DNA of 64,000 nt from contig NZ_QENU01000003.1 of NCBI RefSeq assembly GCF_003096995.1, positions 1 to 64,000 of the forward strand, read 5' to 3'. Below the pieces are notes generated by a model. It ran no database searches. It was not told the origin of the DNA and worked only from the letters and a program-made list of their open reading frames with translations. Position 1 is the first letter of the stretch. The number at the start of each line of letters is the position of its first letter. This document shows, piece by piece, positions 7,513-17,257 of this stretch. The translations under genes and the position numbers were made by a program. Source of the stretch: Alitibacter langaaensis DSM 22999 (GTDB lineage Bacteria; Pseudomonadota; Gammaproteobacteria; Enterobacterales; Pasteurellaceae).

Positions 7513-8910
7513 ATGACGTATTTTTTTATTTCCGTACTCCAAACCTTACTGCCAACAGCGCTGTTACTGGGTTGTATTTGGTCGGCATTCTCTCAAATTA
7601 ATTTCAAAAAATTAATTTGGCTCGCACTTTTGTCCATTGCCCTTGGTATGGGGATTTCAGCCTTTTTGCCAAACAATCAAGTGGCGAATTTAAGCCTTAA
7701 TATTCTTGTTCTTGCCGTTGTCTTATTTTGCTATTTTAGTCAGTTCTTGCGAAAAGAAATACTCAACCAATTGTGGCACATTCTACTGCTTATTTTTGCG
7801 ACAATTTTTTGGTTAAAAGATCCAAACGTTACCGCCATTACCAACACCGATGTCGTCAATACAGATTTTATCTTACATCTAAGTGCGGTCATTTTTGGCG
7901 TAATTTTCTGTCTTTTTATTGCCGCTTGGCTTTACATTCTTCTGCAACAATATAAAACTGCGTCAAAATCGACCGCACTTTACTGGTGTTTATTAACCGT
8001 TTTTAGCTTGTTAATTATCACGCCACTGATTGGTCAAATTCTATTAAGTTTGATGAAATTACAAGTGCTCGAGTTAACGAAAAATAAACTCAGTTTTGTG
8101 GCTAAATCAAGCAATATTATCACCTTATTTAACTATATCAGCGCCGCAATTTTAGTGCTTCTCTGCGCGCGATTTGCCGCCAAAGTACATTTATCACGCA
8201 AAGCCGCTATGCAGGCGGAACAACACCCTATCGAAAAACGAAAAAAAATTGCCTTATGGCAAGGTTCTCGGCGCACGTTATTATGGGGTGCAATCTGTAT
8301 TCTATTTATCGCAGGCTCCCAACTTTATTGGGATAAAGTGGCATCGCGCCCTCCGCAATTATCAGAAGCATTGCCCGTTAAATTAGATCAAAATAATCAA
8401 GTCCGTATTCCAATCGAACAAGTGAAAGACGGGCAATTACACCGTTTCGTTTGGGTTGCCGATGACGGTAAAGCAGTGCGTTTTTTCATCATCAATCGTA
8501 GCCAAACAAAAGTTAATCTCGGCGTGGTTTTTGATGCTTGCTTACTCTGCGGCGACCAAGGCTATATTATGCAAGATGGGCAAGTCACTTGCATTGGTTG
8601 TGGCGTGCGTATGTTTATTCCGTCGATTGGCAAAGCGGGTGGCTGTAACCCCGTGCCGATTGAAGATTGGAAACAAGATCAAAATGATGTCATTATTGAC
8701 CGCACTTCCCTTGAAATGGGGCTAAATTTATTCTCTACGGTATTAGAAATTGATGTGGTTGATCCTGTGGATGGCAGCAAACTCAAAAATACCAAAACAG
8801 AGTTTAAATATGTGCTAGATAACAAAACCTATTTCTTTGCATCAGAAAAAAATCTGAATTTATTCCGCGATCATCCTGAAAATTATATTCATATGAAAGG
8901 GGAAGAATAA
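7513..8910 (+). CDS. DUF2318 membrane protein with CxxC pairs and YHS-like tail
   Basis: A 465-residue inner-membrane protein with about eight hydrophobic spans in residues 1-270, followed by a periplasmic or cytoplasmic DUF2318 domain. That domain shows paired cysteines, CLLCGDQGY, CIGCGVRMF and GGCNPVP, suited to binding a metal or Fe-S cluster. The last 50 residues (DPVDGSKLKN, then TYFFASEKNLNLFRDHPENY) look like a YHS heavy-metal domain, which I have not seen stressed for this family. It is the third gene in P19 clusters of Campylobacter too. The stop overlaps the next start by one base (TAATG). Electron or iron transfer is plausible but unproved. Confidence 0.88.
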   Translation: MTYFFISVLQTLLPTALLLGCIWSAFSQINFKKLIWLALLSIALGMGISAFLPNNQVANLSLNILVLAVVLFCYFSQFLRKEILNQLWHILLLIFATIFWLKDPNVTAITNTDVVNTDFILHLSAVIFGVIFCLFIAAWLYILLQQYKTASKSTALYWCLLTVFSLLIITPLIGQILLSLMKLQVLELTKNKLSFVAKSSNIITLFNYISAAILVLLCARFAAKVHLSRKAAMQAEQHPIEKRKKIALWQGSRRTLLWGAICILFIAGSQLYWDKVASRPPQLSEALPVKLDQNNQVRIPIEQVKDGQLHRFVWVADDGKAVRFFIINRSQTKVNLGVVFDACLLCGDQGYIMQDGQVTCIGCGVRMFIPSIGKAGGCNPVPIEDWKQDQNDVIIDRTSLEMGLNLFSTVLEIDVVDPVDGSKLKNTKTEFKYVLDNKTYFFASEKNLNLFRDHPENYIHMKGEE

Positions 8911-10211
8911 TGTTAGCGCGTATGCTTTTCCAATCGTGGAAACATGGAATTAAACGTAAATTACTGGCTGTCATTACCATTTTTCTTGCCTCAGGCTTGG
9001 TTTCTGCTCTGCTTGCTGTGTCCATTGATATTGGCGATAAAATGTCGAAAGAATTGAAATCTTATGGCGCCAATATTCTCATTGAGCCTGCCAGTTCGGC
9101 AATTTTGCCCGAAGTGTCGTCTATCAATAGTTCGCTTGCAACGCAAGATTTTATTGATGAAAAAGAATTGCCTAATATCAAAGATATTTTCTGGCGCAAT
9201 AATATCGTAGGTTTTGCGCCACAACTCAGCGCCAATGTGCAAGTCAATGGCGAAAATATTTCGATTCTCGGCACTTTTTTTGATCACCCCATTGCTGTGC
9301 CAGATGAAGATGATTACCACACAGGACAAAAAATTATCAGTCCCTATTGGAAAGTAACAGGCGAATGGGTGGACGATAGCCAAGAACAATACGCTGTTCC
9401 CGTGCCTGCACTATTGGGCGAACAGCTGGCTAAATCCATGAAATGGAAAATTGGTGATCGGGTCACCATTCACTACCAAACGCAAGATATTCAAAATCAG
9501 CTTGAAGTTGAAATTAAAGGCACCGTTTCCACAGGCGGAAACGAAGAAAATCAACTGATTTTGCCATTAAGTGCGGTGCAAAATTTGCTCAATTTAGAAG
9601 GCAAGGTGCAATCTATTAAAGTCTCTGCGCTCACCGTGCCTGAAAACGAACTTTCACGCAAAGCGCGCGCCAATGTGGATCAATTAGATGCCGAAGAATA
9701 TGACCGTTGGTATTGTACCGCTTATGTCTCTTCTATCTCGCACCAATTAGAAGAAGCGATTTCTGGCGTTGTTGTGCGCCCAATTTGGCAGGTCGCCGCC
9801 TCTGAAGGCGTGGTAATCGAAAAAATTCAACTCTTACTTGCCGTGGTTACCGTTGCCGCGCTCATTGCTGCCGCAATGGGGATTGCCTCTTTAATGACCA
9901 CAAATATCATTGAGCGCAGTAAAGAAATTGGTTTAATGAAAGCACTCGGCGCTTATCAATGGCAAATCACCCTGCTCTTTTATTGTGAAGCGATCATCAG
10001 CGGCATTTTCGGGGGAATCTTAGGTTGCTTAGCGGGCTGGGGCTTAGCCAAATTTATTGGCGCAACATTATTTGGCGTTCCCCTTGATTTCGCTTGGATC
10101 GTTGTGCCTTGCGTATTGGTTCTTGCCATCATTATTGCGCTGGTTGGCACTTGGTTCCCTGCCCATCGCATTGCCAAGCTCTATCCTGTAGAAATGTTGT
10201 ATGGGAGATAA
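8910..10211 (+). CDS. ABC transporter permease, FtsX/MacB type (first)
   Basis: A 433-residue permease of the MacB/FtsX superfamily: one N-terminal membrane helix (about residues 14-38), a large periplasmic domain (MacB-PCD type, to about 300), then three helices with the typical SLMTTNIIERSKEIGLMKALGA coupling segment. It overlaps the DUF2318 stop by one base and is followed two bases later by a second paralogous permease. Together with the ATPase at 11406 it makes a LolCDE-like ABC module that is a constant part of P19 iron clusters. Substrate unknown. Confidence 0.9.
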   Translation: MLARMLFQSWKHGIKRKLLAVITIFLASGLVSALLAVSIDIGDKMSKELKSYGANILIEPASSAILPEVSSINSSLATQDFIDEKELPNIKDIFWRNNIVGFAPQLSANVQVNGENISILGTFFDHPIAVPDEDDYHTGQKIISPYWKVTGEWVDDSQEQYAVPVPALLGEQLAKSMKWKIGDRVTIHYQTQDIQNQLEVEIKGTVSTGGNEENQLILPLSAVQNLLNLEGKVQSIKVSALTVPENELSRKARANVDQLDAEEYDRWYCTAYVSSISHQLEEAISGVVVRPIWQVAASEGVVIEKIQLLLAVVTVAALIAAAMGIASLMTTNIIERSKEIGLMKALGAYQWQITLLFYCEAIISGIFGGILGCLAGWGLAKFIGATLFGVPLDFAWIVVPCVLVLAIIIALVGTWFPAHRIAKLYPVEMLYGR

Positions 10212-10213
10212 TA

Positions 10214-11350
10214 ATGGTGAATAAACAAAAATCCATGTTTTGGCGTTTAGTTCTGCAAGCATTGCGATTGCGTTTAAACCGCGTGATGATTATCTTCGCC
10301 GCGCTCACTGTCGGGGCAAGTATTGTGACGGCAATGTCAGCGGTTTATTTCGATATTAATACCAAAATGTCGCAAGAGTTACGCACCTTTGGCGCAAACT
10401 TTTATATCGGCGCCAATAATTCTGGATTAATCGAAGAAAGCCAAGTCCAACGCATTTTACAGCAAGCGCCTAAAAATCTAGTCCAAGCGGCAAGCCCTTA
10501 TTTATATGGCATCGCGCGCAGTGAATTAGAAAAAATTGTGATTATGGGCGTATGGTTTGAAGATCTGCAAAAACTCGCGCCCTATTGGCAAATCACGGGG
10601 GCTAGTATTGGTGTTAATTTTGACGATCGCAATGCGATGATTGGCAAAACGTTGGCTGAACGCTTACATTTAAAAGTCGGAGATAACATTACACTCAGCA
10701 AAAATGCCGTGGAAAAACATAGCTTTAAAATCAAAGGCATTGTGGAGAGCGGTGATGTCACAGACAATATGCTGATCGTCAATTTGGAATTTGCTCAAAA
10801 TTGGCTAGAAAAAGACGGCTTAGCTAGCAATGCCCTATTCGTGGTGAAAAATGATCAAGGACAAGTAGAACAATTTGCCCATCAGCTACAAAGGGATTTT
10901 CCAGATTTAGATATTCGTCCGATCCGCAAAGTTTCTGCGTCTGAAGGGCAGATCTTGGATAAAATCAAGGGATTAATGGGGTTAATTTCTGTCGTTATTT
11001 TAGTGTTGGCAACGCTTTGCGTTAATACAACGCTCATTGCGATTGTCGGCGAGCGCGCCAAAGAATTTGCCTTACAAAAAGCACTGGGCGCTAAACGCCG
11101 AGATATTATTCTGCAAATTGGCACCGAAACCTTAATTATCGCCTGTATGGCTATTATTATGGGATTATTGATCGGCTATGTTCTCGCTCAAATCTTGGGC
11201 TTAACAGTGTTTAAAGCCAGTATTGATATGCGTTTGCCTGTTATCCCAATCACGGTGATTTTATCTTTAATTGTGGCATTTATTGCGGTCATTATTCCAA
11301 CCAAACACGCATTAAACGTTGAAATGGCAAAAGTTTTAAAAGGAGAATAA
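10214..11350 (+). CDS. ABC transporter permease, FtsX/MacB type (second)
   Basis: A 378-residue paralogue of the preceding gene with the same plan: N-terminal helix, periplasmic domain, and three C-terminal helices with VGERAKEFALQKALGAKRRD as coupling motif. The start is taken at 10214 (MVNKQKSMFWRL). A frame reaching back to 10094 lies wholly within the previous gene and would add a non-family extension. The two permeases are separated by two bases and are probably a heterodimer. Confidence 0.9.
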   Translation: MVNKQKSMFWRLVLQALRLRLNRVMIIFAALTVGASIVTAMSAVYFDINTKMSQELRTFGANFYIGANNSGLIEESQVQRILQQAPKNLVQAASPYLYGIARSELEKIVIMGVWFEDLQKLAPYWQITGASIGVNFDDRNAMIGKTLAERLHLKVGDNITLSKNAVEKHSFKIKGIVESGDVTDNMLIVNLEFAQNWLEKDGLASNALFVVKNDQGQVEQFAHQLQRDFPDLDIRPIRKVSASEGQILDKIKGLMGLISVVILVLATLCVNTTLIAIVGERAKEFALQKALGAKRRDIILQIGTETLIIACMAIIMGLLIGYVLAQILGLTVFKASIDMRLPVIPITVILSLIVAFIAVIIPTKHALNVEMAKVLKGE

Positions 11351-11405
11351 TTTAGCGAACGGTGAACATTCCGCCCTATCGCTAAATTCAATAGGAAAAG
11401 AGATT

Positions 11406-12074
11406 ATGAAATATGTAATTGAAACCCAACATCTTTATAAAAAATTCGGCAATGTGACCGCACTTGATGATATCAATATCCGCATTCAAGAACAGGAATT
11501 TGTCGCCATTATGGGGGCGTCAGGTTCTGGGAAAACCACTTTAATGAATATTCTCACGGGGTTAGACACCGCCACTGAAGGAAAAGTTATATTAGATGGC
11601 GTAGATGCGGCACAGCTAGATGAAGTGGGGCGTCAGCGTTTTCGTGCAGAAAAAATTGGGCTAGTTTTCCAACAATTCCATTTAATCCCTTATTTGACCG
11701 CACTTGAAAACGTGATGCTTGCGCAACATTATCACAGTGTGATTGATGAAAAAGCTGCAAAAGCCGTATTAGAACAAGTCGGATTGGCGCATCGTATTCA
11801 TCATCGTCCAAACCAACTTTCTGGGGGGGAGCAGCAACGAGTGTGTATTGCGCGCGCGTTAGTCAATCAACCGCCAGTTATTTTCGCTGATGAACCCACT
11901 GGTAATTTGGATGAACAAAATGAACATCTCGTGCTTGAGTTGCTGAAAAATCTCAATGCGCAAGGCAGAACCATTGTAATGGTAACGCACAATCCCGAAC
12001 TCGGCGCGTTAACGGATCGCACGATTTATCTACATCACGGCAAATTTTTGAAGGAAGAATGCAATGCAAAATAA
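11406..12074 (+). CDS. ABC transporter ATP-binding protein (LolD/MacB-like)
   Basis: A 222-residue ATPase with Walker A GASGSGKTT (residues 37-45), Q-loop FQQFHLIPYLTALENVMLA, signature LSGGEQQR, Walker B VIFADEPTGNLDE and the H-loop MVTHNPE, all intact. It drives the two FtsX-type permeases just upstream. A run of seven G (11823-11829) encodes the Gly-Gly of the signature motif. The start has RBS AGGAAAAGAG. Its last 11 bases overlap the next gene, so the operon continues. Confidence 0.93.
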   Translation: MKYVIETQHLYKKFGNVTALDDINIRIQEQEFVAIMGASGSGKTTLMNILTGLDTATEGKVILDGVDAAQLDEVGRQRFRAEKIGLVFQQFHLIPYLTALENVMLAQHYHSVIDEKAAKAVLEQVGLAHRIHHRPNQLSGGEQQRVCIARALVNQPPVIFADEPTGNLDEQNEHLVLELLKNLNAQGRTIVMVTHNPELGALTDRTIYLHHGKFLKEECNAK

Positions 12075-12546
12075 ACTAAAACGCGCAATAAGTGCGGTCA
12101 TTTTTTCGCTTATTTTAGTGGCTTGTAAGGAACAAACCGCAGAAATTGGCAAGCCTGCGCCCGATTTTGCTACCTTTGATCTACAAGGTAACAAAGTTGA
12201 GCTTAACCAATGGCAAGGCAAAAAATTATTGGTTTCATTCTGGTCGGAAACCTGCGGTGTTTGCGTGGCAGAATTAAATGAATTAGATAAAATGGCGCAG
12301 GCACACCCTGATCAGGTACAAGTCATCGCCATTAATATTGATGGAGAAAATGCCAATACCCAAGCCATTGTAGAAAAACGCAAAATTCGCTTGCCAGTAT
12401 TGAAAGATCAGCTCAAAATGACAGGCGAACGCTATGGCGTGGTTGGCACACCAACGAGCTTTGTTATCGACGATAACGGCAACATTCAAGCAAAATTTGA
12501 AGGACTGATTCCAAAAGATGAATTACAAAAAATATTTAACGGTTAG
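12064..12546 (+). CDS. TlpA/ResA-like thiol-disulfide lipoprotein
   Basis: A 160-residue thioredoxin-fold protein. The N-terminus carries a lipobox (LILVAC, Cys21), so it should be lipid anchored on the periplasmic face. The active site is CGVC (Cys64, Cys67) after FWSETC, with GTPTSFVID supplying the cis-Pro loop. TlpA/ResA-type proteins reduce periplasmic thiols, often for cytochrome c maturation. Campylobacter P19 clusters also end with thioredoxin-like genes. It overlaps the ATPase gene by 11 bases and the next gene by 29. Confidence 0.9.
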   Translation: MQNKLKRAISAVIFSLILVACKEQTAEIGKPAPDFATFDLQGNKVELNQWQGKKLLVSFWSETCGVCVAELNELDKMAQAHPDQVQVIAINIDGENANTQAIVEKRKIRLPVLKDQLKMTGERYGVVGTPTSFVIDDNGNIQAKFEGLIPKDELQKIFNG

Positions 12547-12844
12547 CAAAACTTTTCTCATTTTGACCGCACTTTGCTCATTTTCCGCACAAGCGGATAA
12601 TCTCCCTGATATAAAACAGGGCGAACGTATGTTTAAACTTAACTGCGCGACATGCCACGGAAAAGCAGGGGAGAAACAAGCGTTAGGGCAATCAGCGGTT
12701 ATTAGAAATCTAAAAAAAGATGAAATTTTGACCGCACTTGAAAAGCGGAAATCAGGCGAAATCGTCGGCGCGGGGAATATGGCAAAAGAACGCTTGAACG
12801 AACAAGATATGAAAAACATTGCCGAATTTATCGGTGCAAAATAA
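12518..12844 (+). CDS. small class I cytochrome c, periplasmic
   Basis: A 108-residue protein with a signal peptide ending SAQA and one heme c site CATCH (about residues 43-47). The likely distal methionine is in AGNMAKERL, and the C-terminal helix LNEQDMKNIAEFIGAK is typical of small class I cytochromes. The start ATG at 12518 overlaps the TlpA-like gene by 29 bases, so translation is coupled. It ends the iron operon, with a strong terminator just after. It could pass electrons to the DUF2318 or P19 proteins; this is inference. Confidence 0.9.
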   Translation: MNYKKYLTVSKTFLILTALCSFSAQADNLPDIKQGERMFKLNCATCHGKAGEKQALGQSAVIRNLKKDEILTALEKRKSGEIVGAGNMAKERLNEQDMKNIAEFIGAK

Positions 12845-12850
12845 ACAATA

Positions 12851-12881
12851 AAAAATGGCGAACTTGATGATCGCCATTTTT
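12851..12881. terminator. bidirectional terminator between the iron operon and rnpB
   Basis: AAAAATGGCG and CGCCATTTTT form a 10-bp stem around an 11-base loop, with T residues on the plus side and T residues (from the A run) on the minus side. It can end both the iron operon and rnpB. Confidence 0.8.
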
Positions 12882-12899
12882 TCTCTCTTTATTTTAGAA

Positions 12900-13302
<403 letters not shown>

Positions 13303-13388
13303 CGGCTAGTATAACGGAATTTGTGCTAGAGCGAAACTAAAACATACGTTAAAATAACCGCACTTTGATTTCATAAGGAACAATGCTC

Positions 13389-14324
13389 ATGGATTATTTA
13401 CAAAATGCCCGTGAAACCCTTGCAACGGAACAACAAGCGCTGACTAAATTAAGCCAAAATTTAGACCGCACATTTGACACCGTGATAGATCTCATTCTAA
13501 ATTGCCAAGGGCGCGTTGCCATAAGCGGCGTAGGCAAATCAGGCTTAATTGGTAAAAAAATCGTGGCAAGCCTTGCATCTACGGGAACACCTAGTTTCTT
13601 TCTGCACCCAACGGAAGCCTTTCACGGTGATCTTGGTATGCTCAAGCCTTGTGATATTGTGATTTTGATTTCTTATAGTGGCGAAAGTGATGAAGTCAAT
13701 AAGCTCATTCCTAGCTTAAAAAATTTTGGCAATAAAATTATCGCATTAACGAGCAATCCACATTCTACGCTTGGCAAACATGCTGATTTTATTTTAGACA
13801 TCACCGTAGAACGTGAAGCCTGTCCAAACAATTTAGCGCCAACAACTTCTGCACTGGTTACACTTGCTTTAGGCGATGCACTTACCGTTGCCCTTATCCA
13901 TGCGCGAGATTTCAAACCTATTGATTTCGCTAAATTCCATCCGGGCGGTTCTCTTGGTCGCCGTTTACTTTGCCGTGTGAAAGATCAAATGCAAACCCGT
14001 TTGCCTGTGGTCGCACCTAATTTAAGCTTTACGGATTGTTTAACGGTGATGAACGAAGGCAGAATGGGCGTTGCCTTGGTGATGGAAAATGGTTCATTAA
14101 AAGGCATTATCACCGATGGCGATATTCGCCGTGCATTAACTCAAAATGGCGCCAATACATTGAGCAAAACCGCCCAAGAGCTGATGACACATCATCCTAA
14201 AACCATTAATCAAAATGAATTTATCTCCGCCGCTGAAGCCTTTATGAAAGAACACAAAATTCATTCATTGGTTGTGGTTAATGATGAACAACAAGTTGTG
14301 GGATTGGTGGAATTCTCGTCATAA
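13389..14324 (+). CDS. kdsD: D-arabinose 5-phosphate isomerase (KdsD/KpsF family)
   Basis: The enzyme converts ribulose 5-phosphate to arabinose 5-phosphate, the first step to the lipooligosaccharide sugar Kdo. The protein has an SIS domain (about residues 35-170, with ISGVGKSGLIGKKIVASLAS and SYSGESDEV) and two CBS domains in the C-terminal half. I choose the ATG at 13389 (311 residues) because AAGGA at 13375-13379 is nine bases upstream; the ATG two codons earlier is only three bases from it. It is followed by kdsC, the last-but-one step to Kdo. Confidence 0.93.
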   Translation: MDYLQNARETLATEQQALTKLSQNLDRTFDTVIDLILNCQGRVAISGVGKSGLIGKKIVASLASTGTPSFFLHPTEAFHGDLGMLKPCDIVILISYSGESDEVNKLIPSLKNFGNKIIALTSNPHSTLGKHADFILDITVEREACPNNLAPTTSALVTLALGDALTVALIHARDFKPIDFAKFHPGGSLGRRLLCRVKDQMQTRLPVVAPNLSFTDCLTVMNEGRMGVALVMENGSLKGIITDGDIRRALTQNGANTLSKTAQELMTHHPKTINQNEFISAAEAFMKEHKIHSLVVVNDEQQVVGLVEFSS

Positions 14325-14392
14325 GTCAGATTTATCATCGCGATTTCCCCAACAAAAATTCCCAAACGCTATACAGAATATGGAAAATAAAA

Positions 14393-14935
14393 ATGCAAGA
14401 TAGATTACAAAAAATTAAATTCGTCATCACCGATGTTGATGGCGTACTCACTGATGGCAAACTCTATTATGACGCTCACGGTGAAGCGCTTAAAACCTTT
14501 CATGTTCGTGATGGTTTAGGCATTCGTATGCTAATAGAAAATGGCATTCAAGTGGCAGTTTTATCAGGACGCAGCTCGCCGATTTTACAAAAACGCATTG
14601 ATGATCTGGGGATTAAAATGGCATATCTCGGCAAATTAGAAAAAGAAAGTGCTTGTTTAGATCTCATCGCGCAAGCAGGCGTTAGCCCAGAAGAAACCGC
14701 TTATATTGGTGATGACAGTGTGGATCTCCCCGCTTTTGCTATCTGCGGGCTAGCTTTTGCGGTCAACGATGCGCCAAGCTATGTGCAAGACAATGCGGAT
14801 TATGTTCTTGAACAGAAAGGCGGCAATGGTGCCTTTCGTGAAATGTCGGATATGATTTTACAAGCGCAAGGCAAAATGGATACATTTGCCACTGCTCAAG
14901 GCTTTCTCAAATCAGTTGCCAGTATGGCACAGTAA
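14393..14935 (+). CDS. kdsC: Kdo-8-phosphate phosphatase KdsC
   Basis: A 180-residue HAD-superfamily phosphatase (tetrameric C0 cap-less type) that hydrolyses Kdo 8-phosphate to Kdo. Motif I is DVDGVLTDG (Asp nucleophile near residue 15), motif II is VLSGRSS, and motif III/IV is AYIGDDSVDLPAF. The GGNGAFREMSDMIL tail is characteristic of KdsC and closes the active site. It lies 68 bases after kdsD in the same direction. A half-matching inverted USS follows the stop. Confidence 0.95.
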   Translation: MQDRLQKIKFVITDVDGVLTDGKLYYDAHGEALKTFHVRDGLGIRMLIENGIQVAVLSGRSSPILQKRIDDLGIKMAYLGKLEKESACLDLIAQAGVSPEETAYIGDDSVDLPAFAICGLAFAVNDAPSYVQDNADYVLEQKGGNGAFREMSDMILQAQGKMDTFATAQGFLKSVASMAQ

Positions 14936-15125
14936 TTTCTAGCGGTCAGATCAAAACTTTTAAGATTTTGACCGCACTTTTCTTGCAAACTTTAATCAAA
15001 TAATCTAAAGCGCCTCATTCCTTACCTTCCTTATTACTGTTTTTATTATTAGCTTGCAAGAGAATAAAAATCTAGCATAACAAATTTAGTGATTTTCTGA
15101 TTATTACGATTAAACAGGCATAAAA

Positions 15126-15147
15126 AAGGCGACATTTCTGCCGCCTT
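15126..15147. terminator. terminator between convergent kdsC and ftsH
   Basis: AAGGCG and CGCCTT pair around a 10-base loop, with an A run on the left and a T-rich run on the right, so it can act in both directions. The rest of 14936-15211 holds one USS and AT-rich sequence; no gene was seen. Confidence 0.6.
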
Positions 15148-15196
15148 ATTTTTATTATACCGTTTATAAATCTTCCGATTTTTTTACCGCACTTTT

Positions 15197-15268
15197 ATCT
15201 GCGTTATCACTTTAATCTGCATTATCACTTTGATCTGTGTTATCACTTTTATCTTGGTTAACACTTTC
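15197..15268. repeat. 18-bp tandem repeat across the ftsH stop codon
   Basis: Four 18-bp units lie head to tail: 15197-15214, 15215-15232, 15233-15250 and a more diverged 15251-15268. On the minus strand the unit reads about AAAGTGATAAYRCAGATN. Read in frame they give the Ser-Asp-Asn-x-Asp tail of FtsH. The stop codon (15214-15212) arose inside the last unit. The repeat ends at a USS core. Confidence 0.8.
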
Positions 15269-17176
15269 CTCTTGATTGTCAGATTTCGCACTCTCGTGTT
15301 CAGATCTATCTGATTTTGGTTCATCAGATTTACCACGTTTTGCGCTATTATCTTCCCAACCCGGTGGTGGCGTTACAGGCTCGCGGTTCATCAATTGTTT
15401 GATTTGTTCTTCTTCAATGGTTTCATATTTCACTAATGCGTCTTTCATCGCATGCAAAATATCTATATTGTCCGTTAACAATTGACGGGCTCGAGCATAA
15501 TTACGGTCAACAATCGCACGCACTTCTTCATCAATTAAATGCGCAGTTTCATCAGACATATGTTTTGCTTTCGCCATTGAGCGTCCTAAGAACACTTCGC
15601 CCTCATCTTCTGAATATAGAATCGGACCAAGTTTGTCAGAGAAGCCCCATTGCGTCACCATATTACGCGCAATATTGGTTGCGACTTTAATATCATTTGA
15701 CGCACCTGTGGAAATATTCTCTTCGCCATAAATAAGATCTTCCGCTAAACGCCCTGCGTACAATGTAGAAAGTTTACTTTCCAATTGTTTTTGGCTAATG
15801 CTCACTTGATCGCCTTCTGGTAAGAAGAATGTCACACCAAGCGCGCGACCACGCGGAATGATCGTTACTTTATGCACAGGATCATGTTCTGGCACTAAAT
15901 AGCCGACAATGGCGTGGCCTGCTTCGTGATAAGCGGTACTCTCTTTTTGTTTGTCCGTCATCATCATTGTGCGACGTTCTGGTCCCATGTTGATTTTATC
16001 TTTCGCTTTTTCAAACTCAAGCATAGTCACAACACGTTTATTGTTACGAGCTGCAAATAAAGCCGCTTCATTCACAAGGTTAGCCAAATCTGCACCTGAG
16101 TAACCCGGTGTACCACGCGCCAATGTCATTGCATCAACATCATCGCCAATAGGCACTTTACGCATATGCACTTTTAAGATCTGCTCACGTCCACGCACAT
16201 CTGGCAATCCAACGGTGACTTGACGGTCAAAACGACCTGGGCGAACTAACGCTGGATCCAATACGTCTGGGCGGTTTGTTGCGGCAATGACAATAATGCC
16301 TTCTTTACCTTCAAAACCATCCATTTCAACCAACATTTGGTTTAAGGTTTGTTCACGTTCATCGTGACCACCACCAAGACCTGCGCCACGTTGACGGCCT
16401 ACCGCATCAATCTCATCAATAAAGATTAAGCAAGGTGCATTTTTCTTCGCCTGTTCGAACATATCACGGACACGAGATGCCCCAACACCCACGAACATTT
16501 CTACGAAATCAGAACCCGAAATCGTGAAAAATGGCACTTTGGCTTCCCCAGCAATAGCTTTAGCAATTAAGGTTTTACCTGTACCTGGAGGCCCAACCAT
16601 TAAAATACCTTTTGGAATTTTACCGCCTAATTTTTGGAATTTAGAAGGATCACGCAAGAAATCGACAATTTCGCCCACTTCTTCTTTCGCTTCATCACAA
16701 CCTGCAACATCGGCAAAGGTGGTTTTGATCTGTTCCTTCGTCAGCATTTTGGCTCGGCTTTTACCAAAGCTCATAGCTTTGCCGCCACCGCCTTGCATTT
16801 GACGCATAAAGAAGAACCAAACGCCCACCAAAAACAGCATTGGGAACCAAGAAATAAATAATTGCGCTAAGAAACTGCGTTGCTCAGGCAATGCACCATC
16901 AATTTTCACTTTTTGTTTTAATAGATCGTTTAAGATTTGACGATCTTCAAGTGGTGATGGCAATACAGAGGTATATTTGCTACCGTCTTTTTTGGTAACA
17001 AAAATTTCACCTAATTCATTAAATTTTGTTTGTGAAATCTGCTGATTTTCCACATCTGTTATAAAGGTTGTGTAGTCAACACGATTGCTGTCTGTTGAGC
17101 TGAAACCTTGGTATGCAGCCATCATAACAACTGCCACAACAATCCAAAGTACCAGATTTTTTACCATATCGTTCAA
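15212..17176 (-). CDS. ftsH: ATP-dependent zinc metalloprotease FtsH
   Basis: FtsH is the membrane-anchored AAA+ protease that degrades misassembled membrane proteins and regulators such as LpxC. The 654-residue protein has two N-terminal membrane helices (about 6-22 and 104-124), Walker A GPPGTGKT (195-202), Walker [11 protein letters not shown], the second region of homology [18 protein letters not shown], and the zinc motif HEAGH (417-421). The chosen start is TTG at 17176 with AGGT six bases upstream; an ATG three codons later is the alternative. The C-terminal 40 residues are a low-complexity Ser/Asp/Asn/Lys tail built from an 18-bp repeat and are longer than usual. Confidence 0.95.
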   Translation of the reverse strand: MNDMVKNLVLWIVVAVVMMAAYQGFSSTDSNRVDYTTFITDVENQQISQTKFNELGEIFVTKKDGSKYTSVLPSPLEDRQILNDLLKQKVKIDGALPEQRSFLAQLFISWFPMLFLVGVWFFFMRQMQGGGGKAMSFGKSRAKMLTKEQIKTTFADVAGCDEAKEEVGEIVDFLRDPSKFQKLGGKIPKGILMVGPPGTGKTLIAKAIAGEAKVPFFTISGSDFVEMFVGVGASRVRDMFEQAKKNAPCLIFIDEIDAVGRQRGAGLGGGHDEREQTLNQMLVEMDGFEGKEGIIVIAATNRPDVLDPALVRPGRFDRQVTVGLPDVRGREQILKVHMRKVPIGDDVDAMTLARGTPGYSGADLANLVNEAALFAARNNKRVVTMLEFEKAKDKINMGPERRTMMMTDKQKESTAYHEAGHAIVGYLVPEHDPVHKVTIIPRGRALGVTFFLPEGDQVSISQKQLESKLSTLYAGRLAEDLIYGEENISTGASNDIKVATNIARNMVTQWGFSDKLGPILYSEDEGEVFLGRSMAKAKHMSDETAHLIDEEVRAIVDRNYARARQLLTDNIDILHAMKDALVKYETIEEEQIKQLMNREPVTPPPGWEDNSAKRGKSDEPKSDRSEHESAKSDNQEESVNQDKSDNTDQSDNAD

Positions 17177-17257
17177 GATTTGACCTCATATAGTGAGTTA
17201 AAAATTTGTTATAGCTTACACGAATTTAAGCTGGGAATAAAATTATCAATACGATAA

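Noticed and set aside
10094-10213. Upstream extension of the second FtsX permease
   Set aside because: It lies wholly within the first permease gene in another frame; the ATG at 10214 follows the stop directly.
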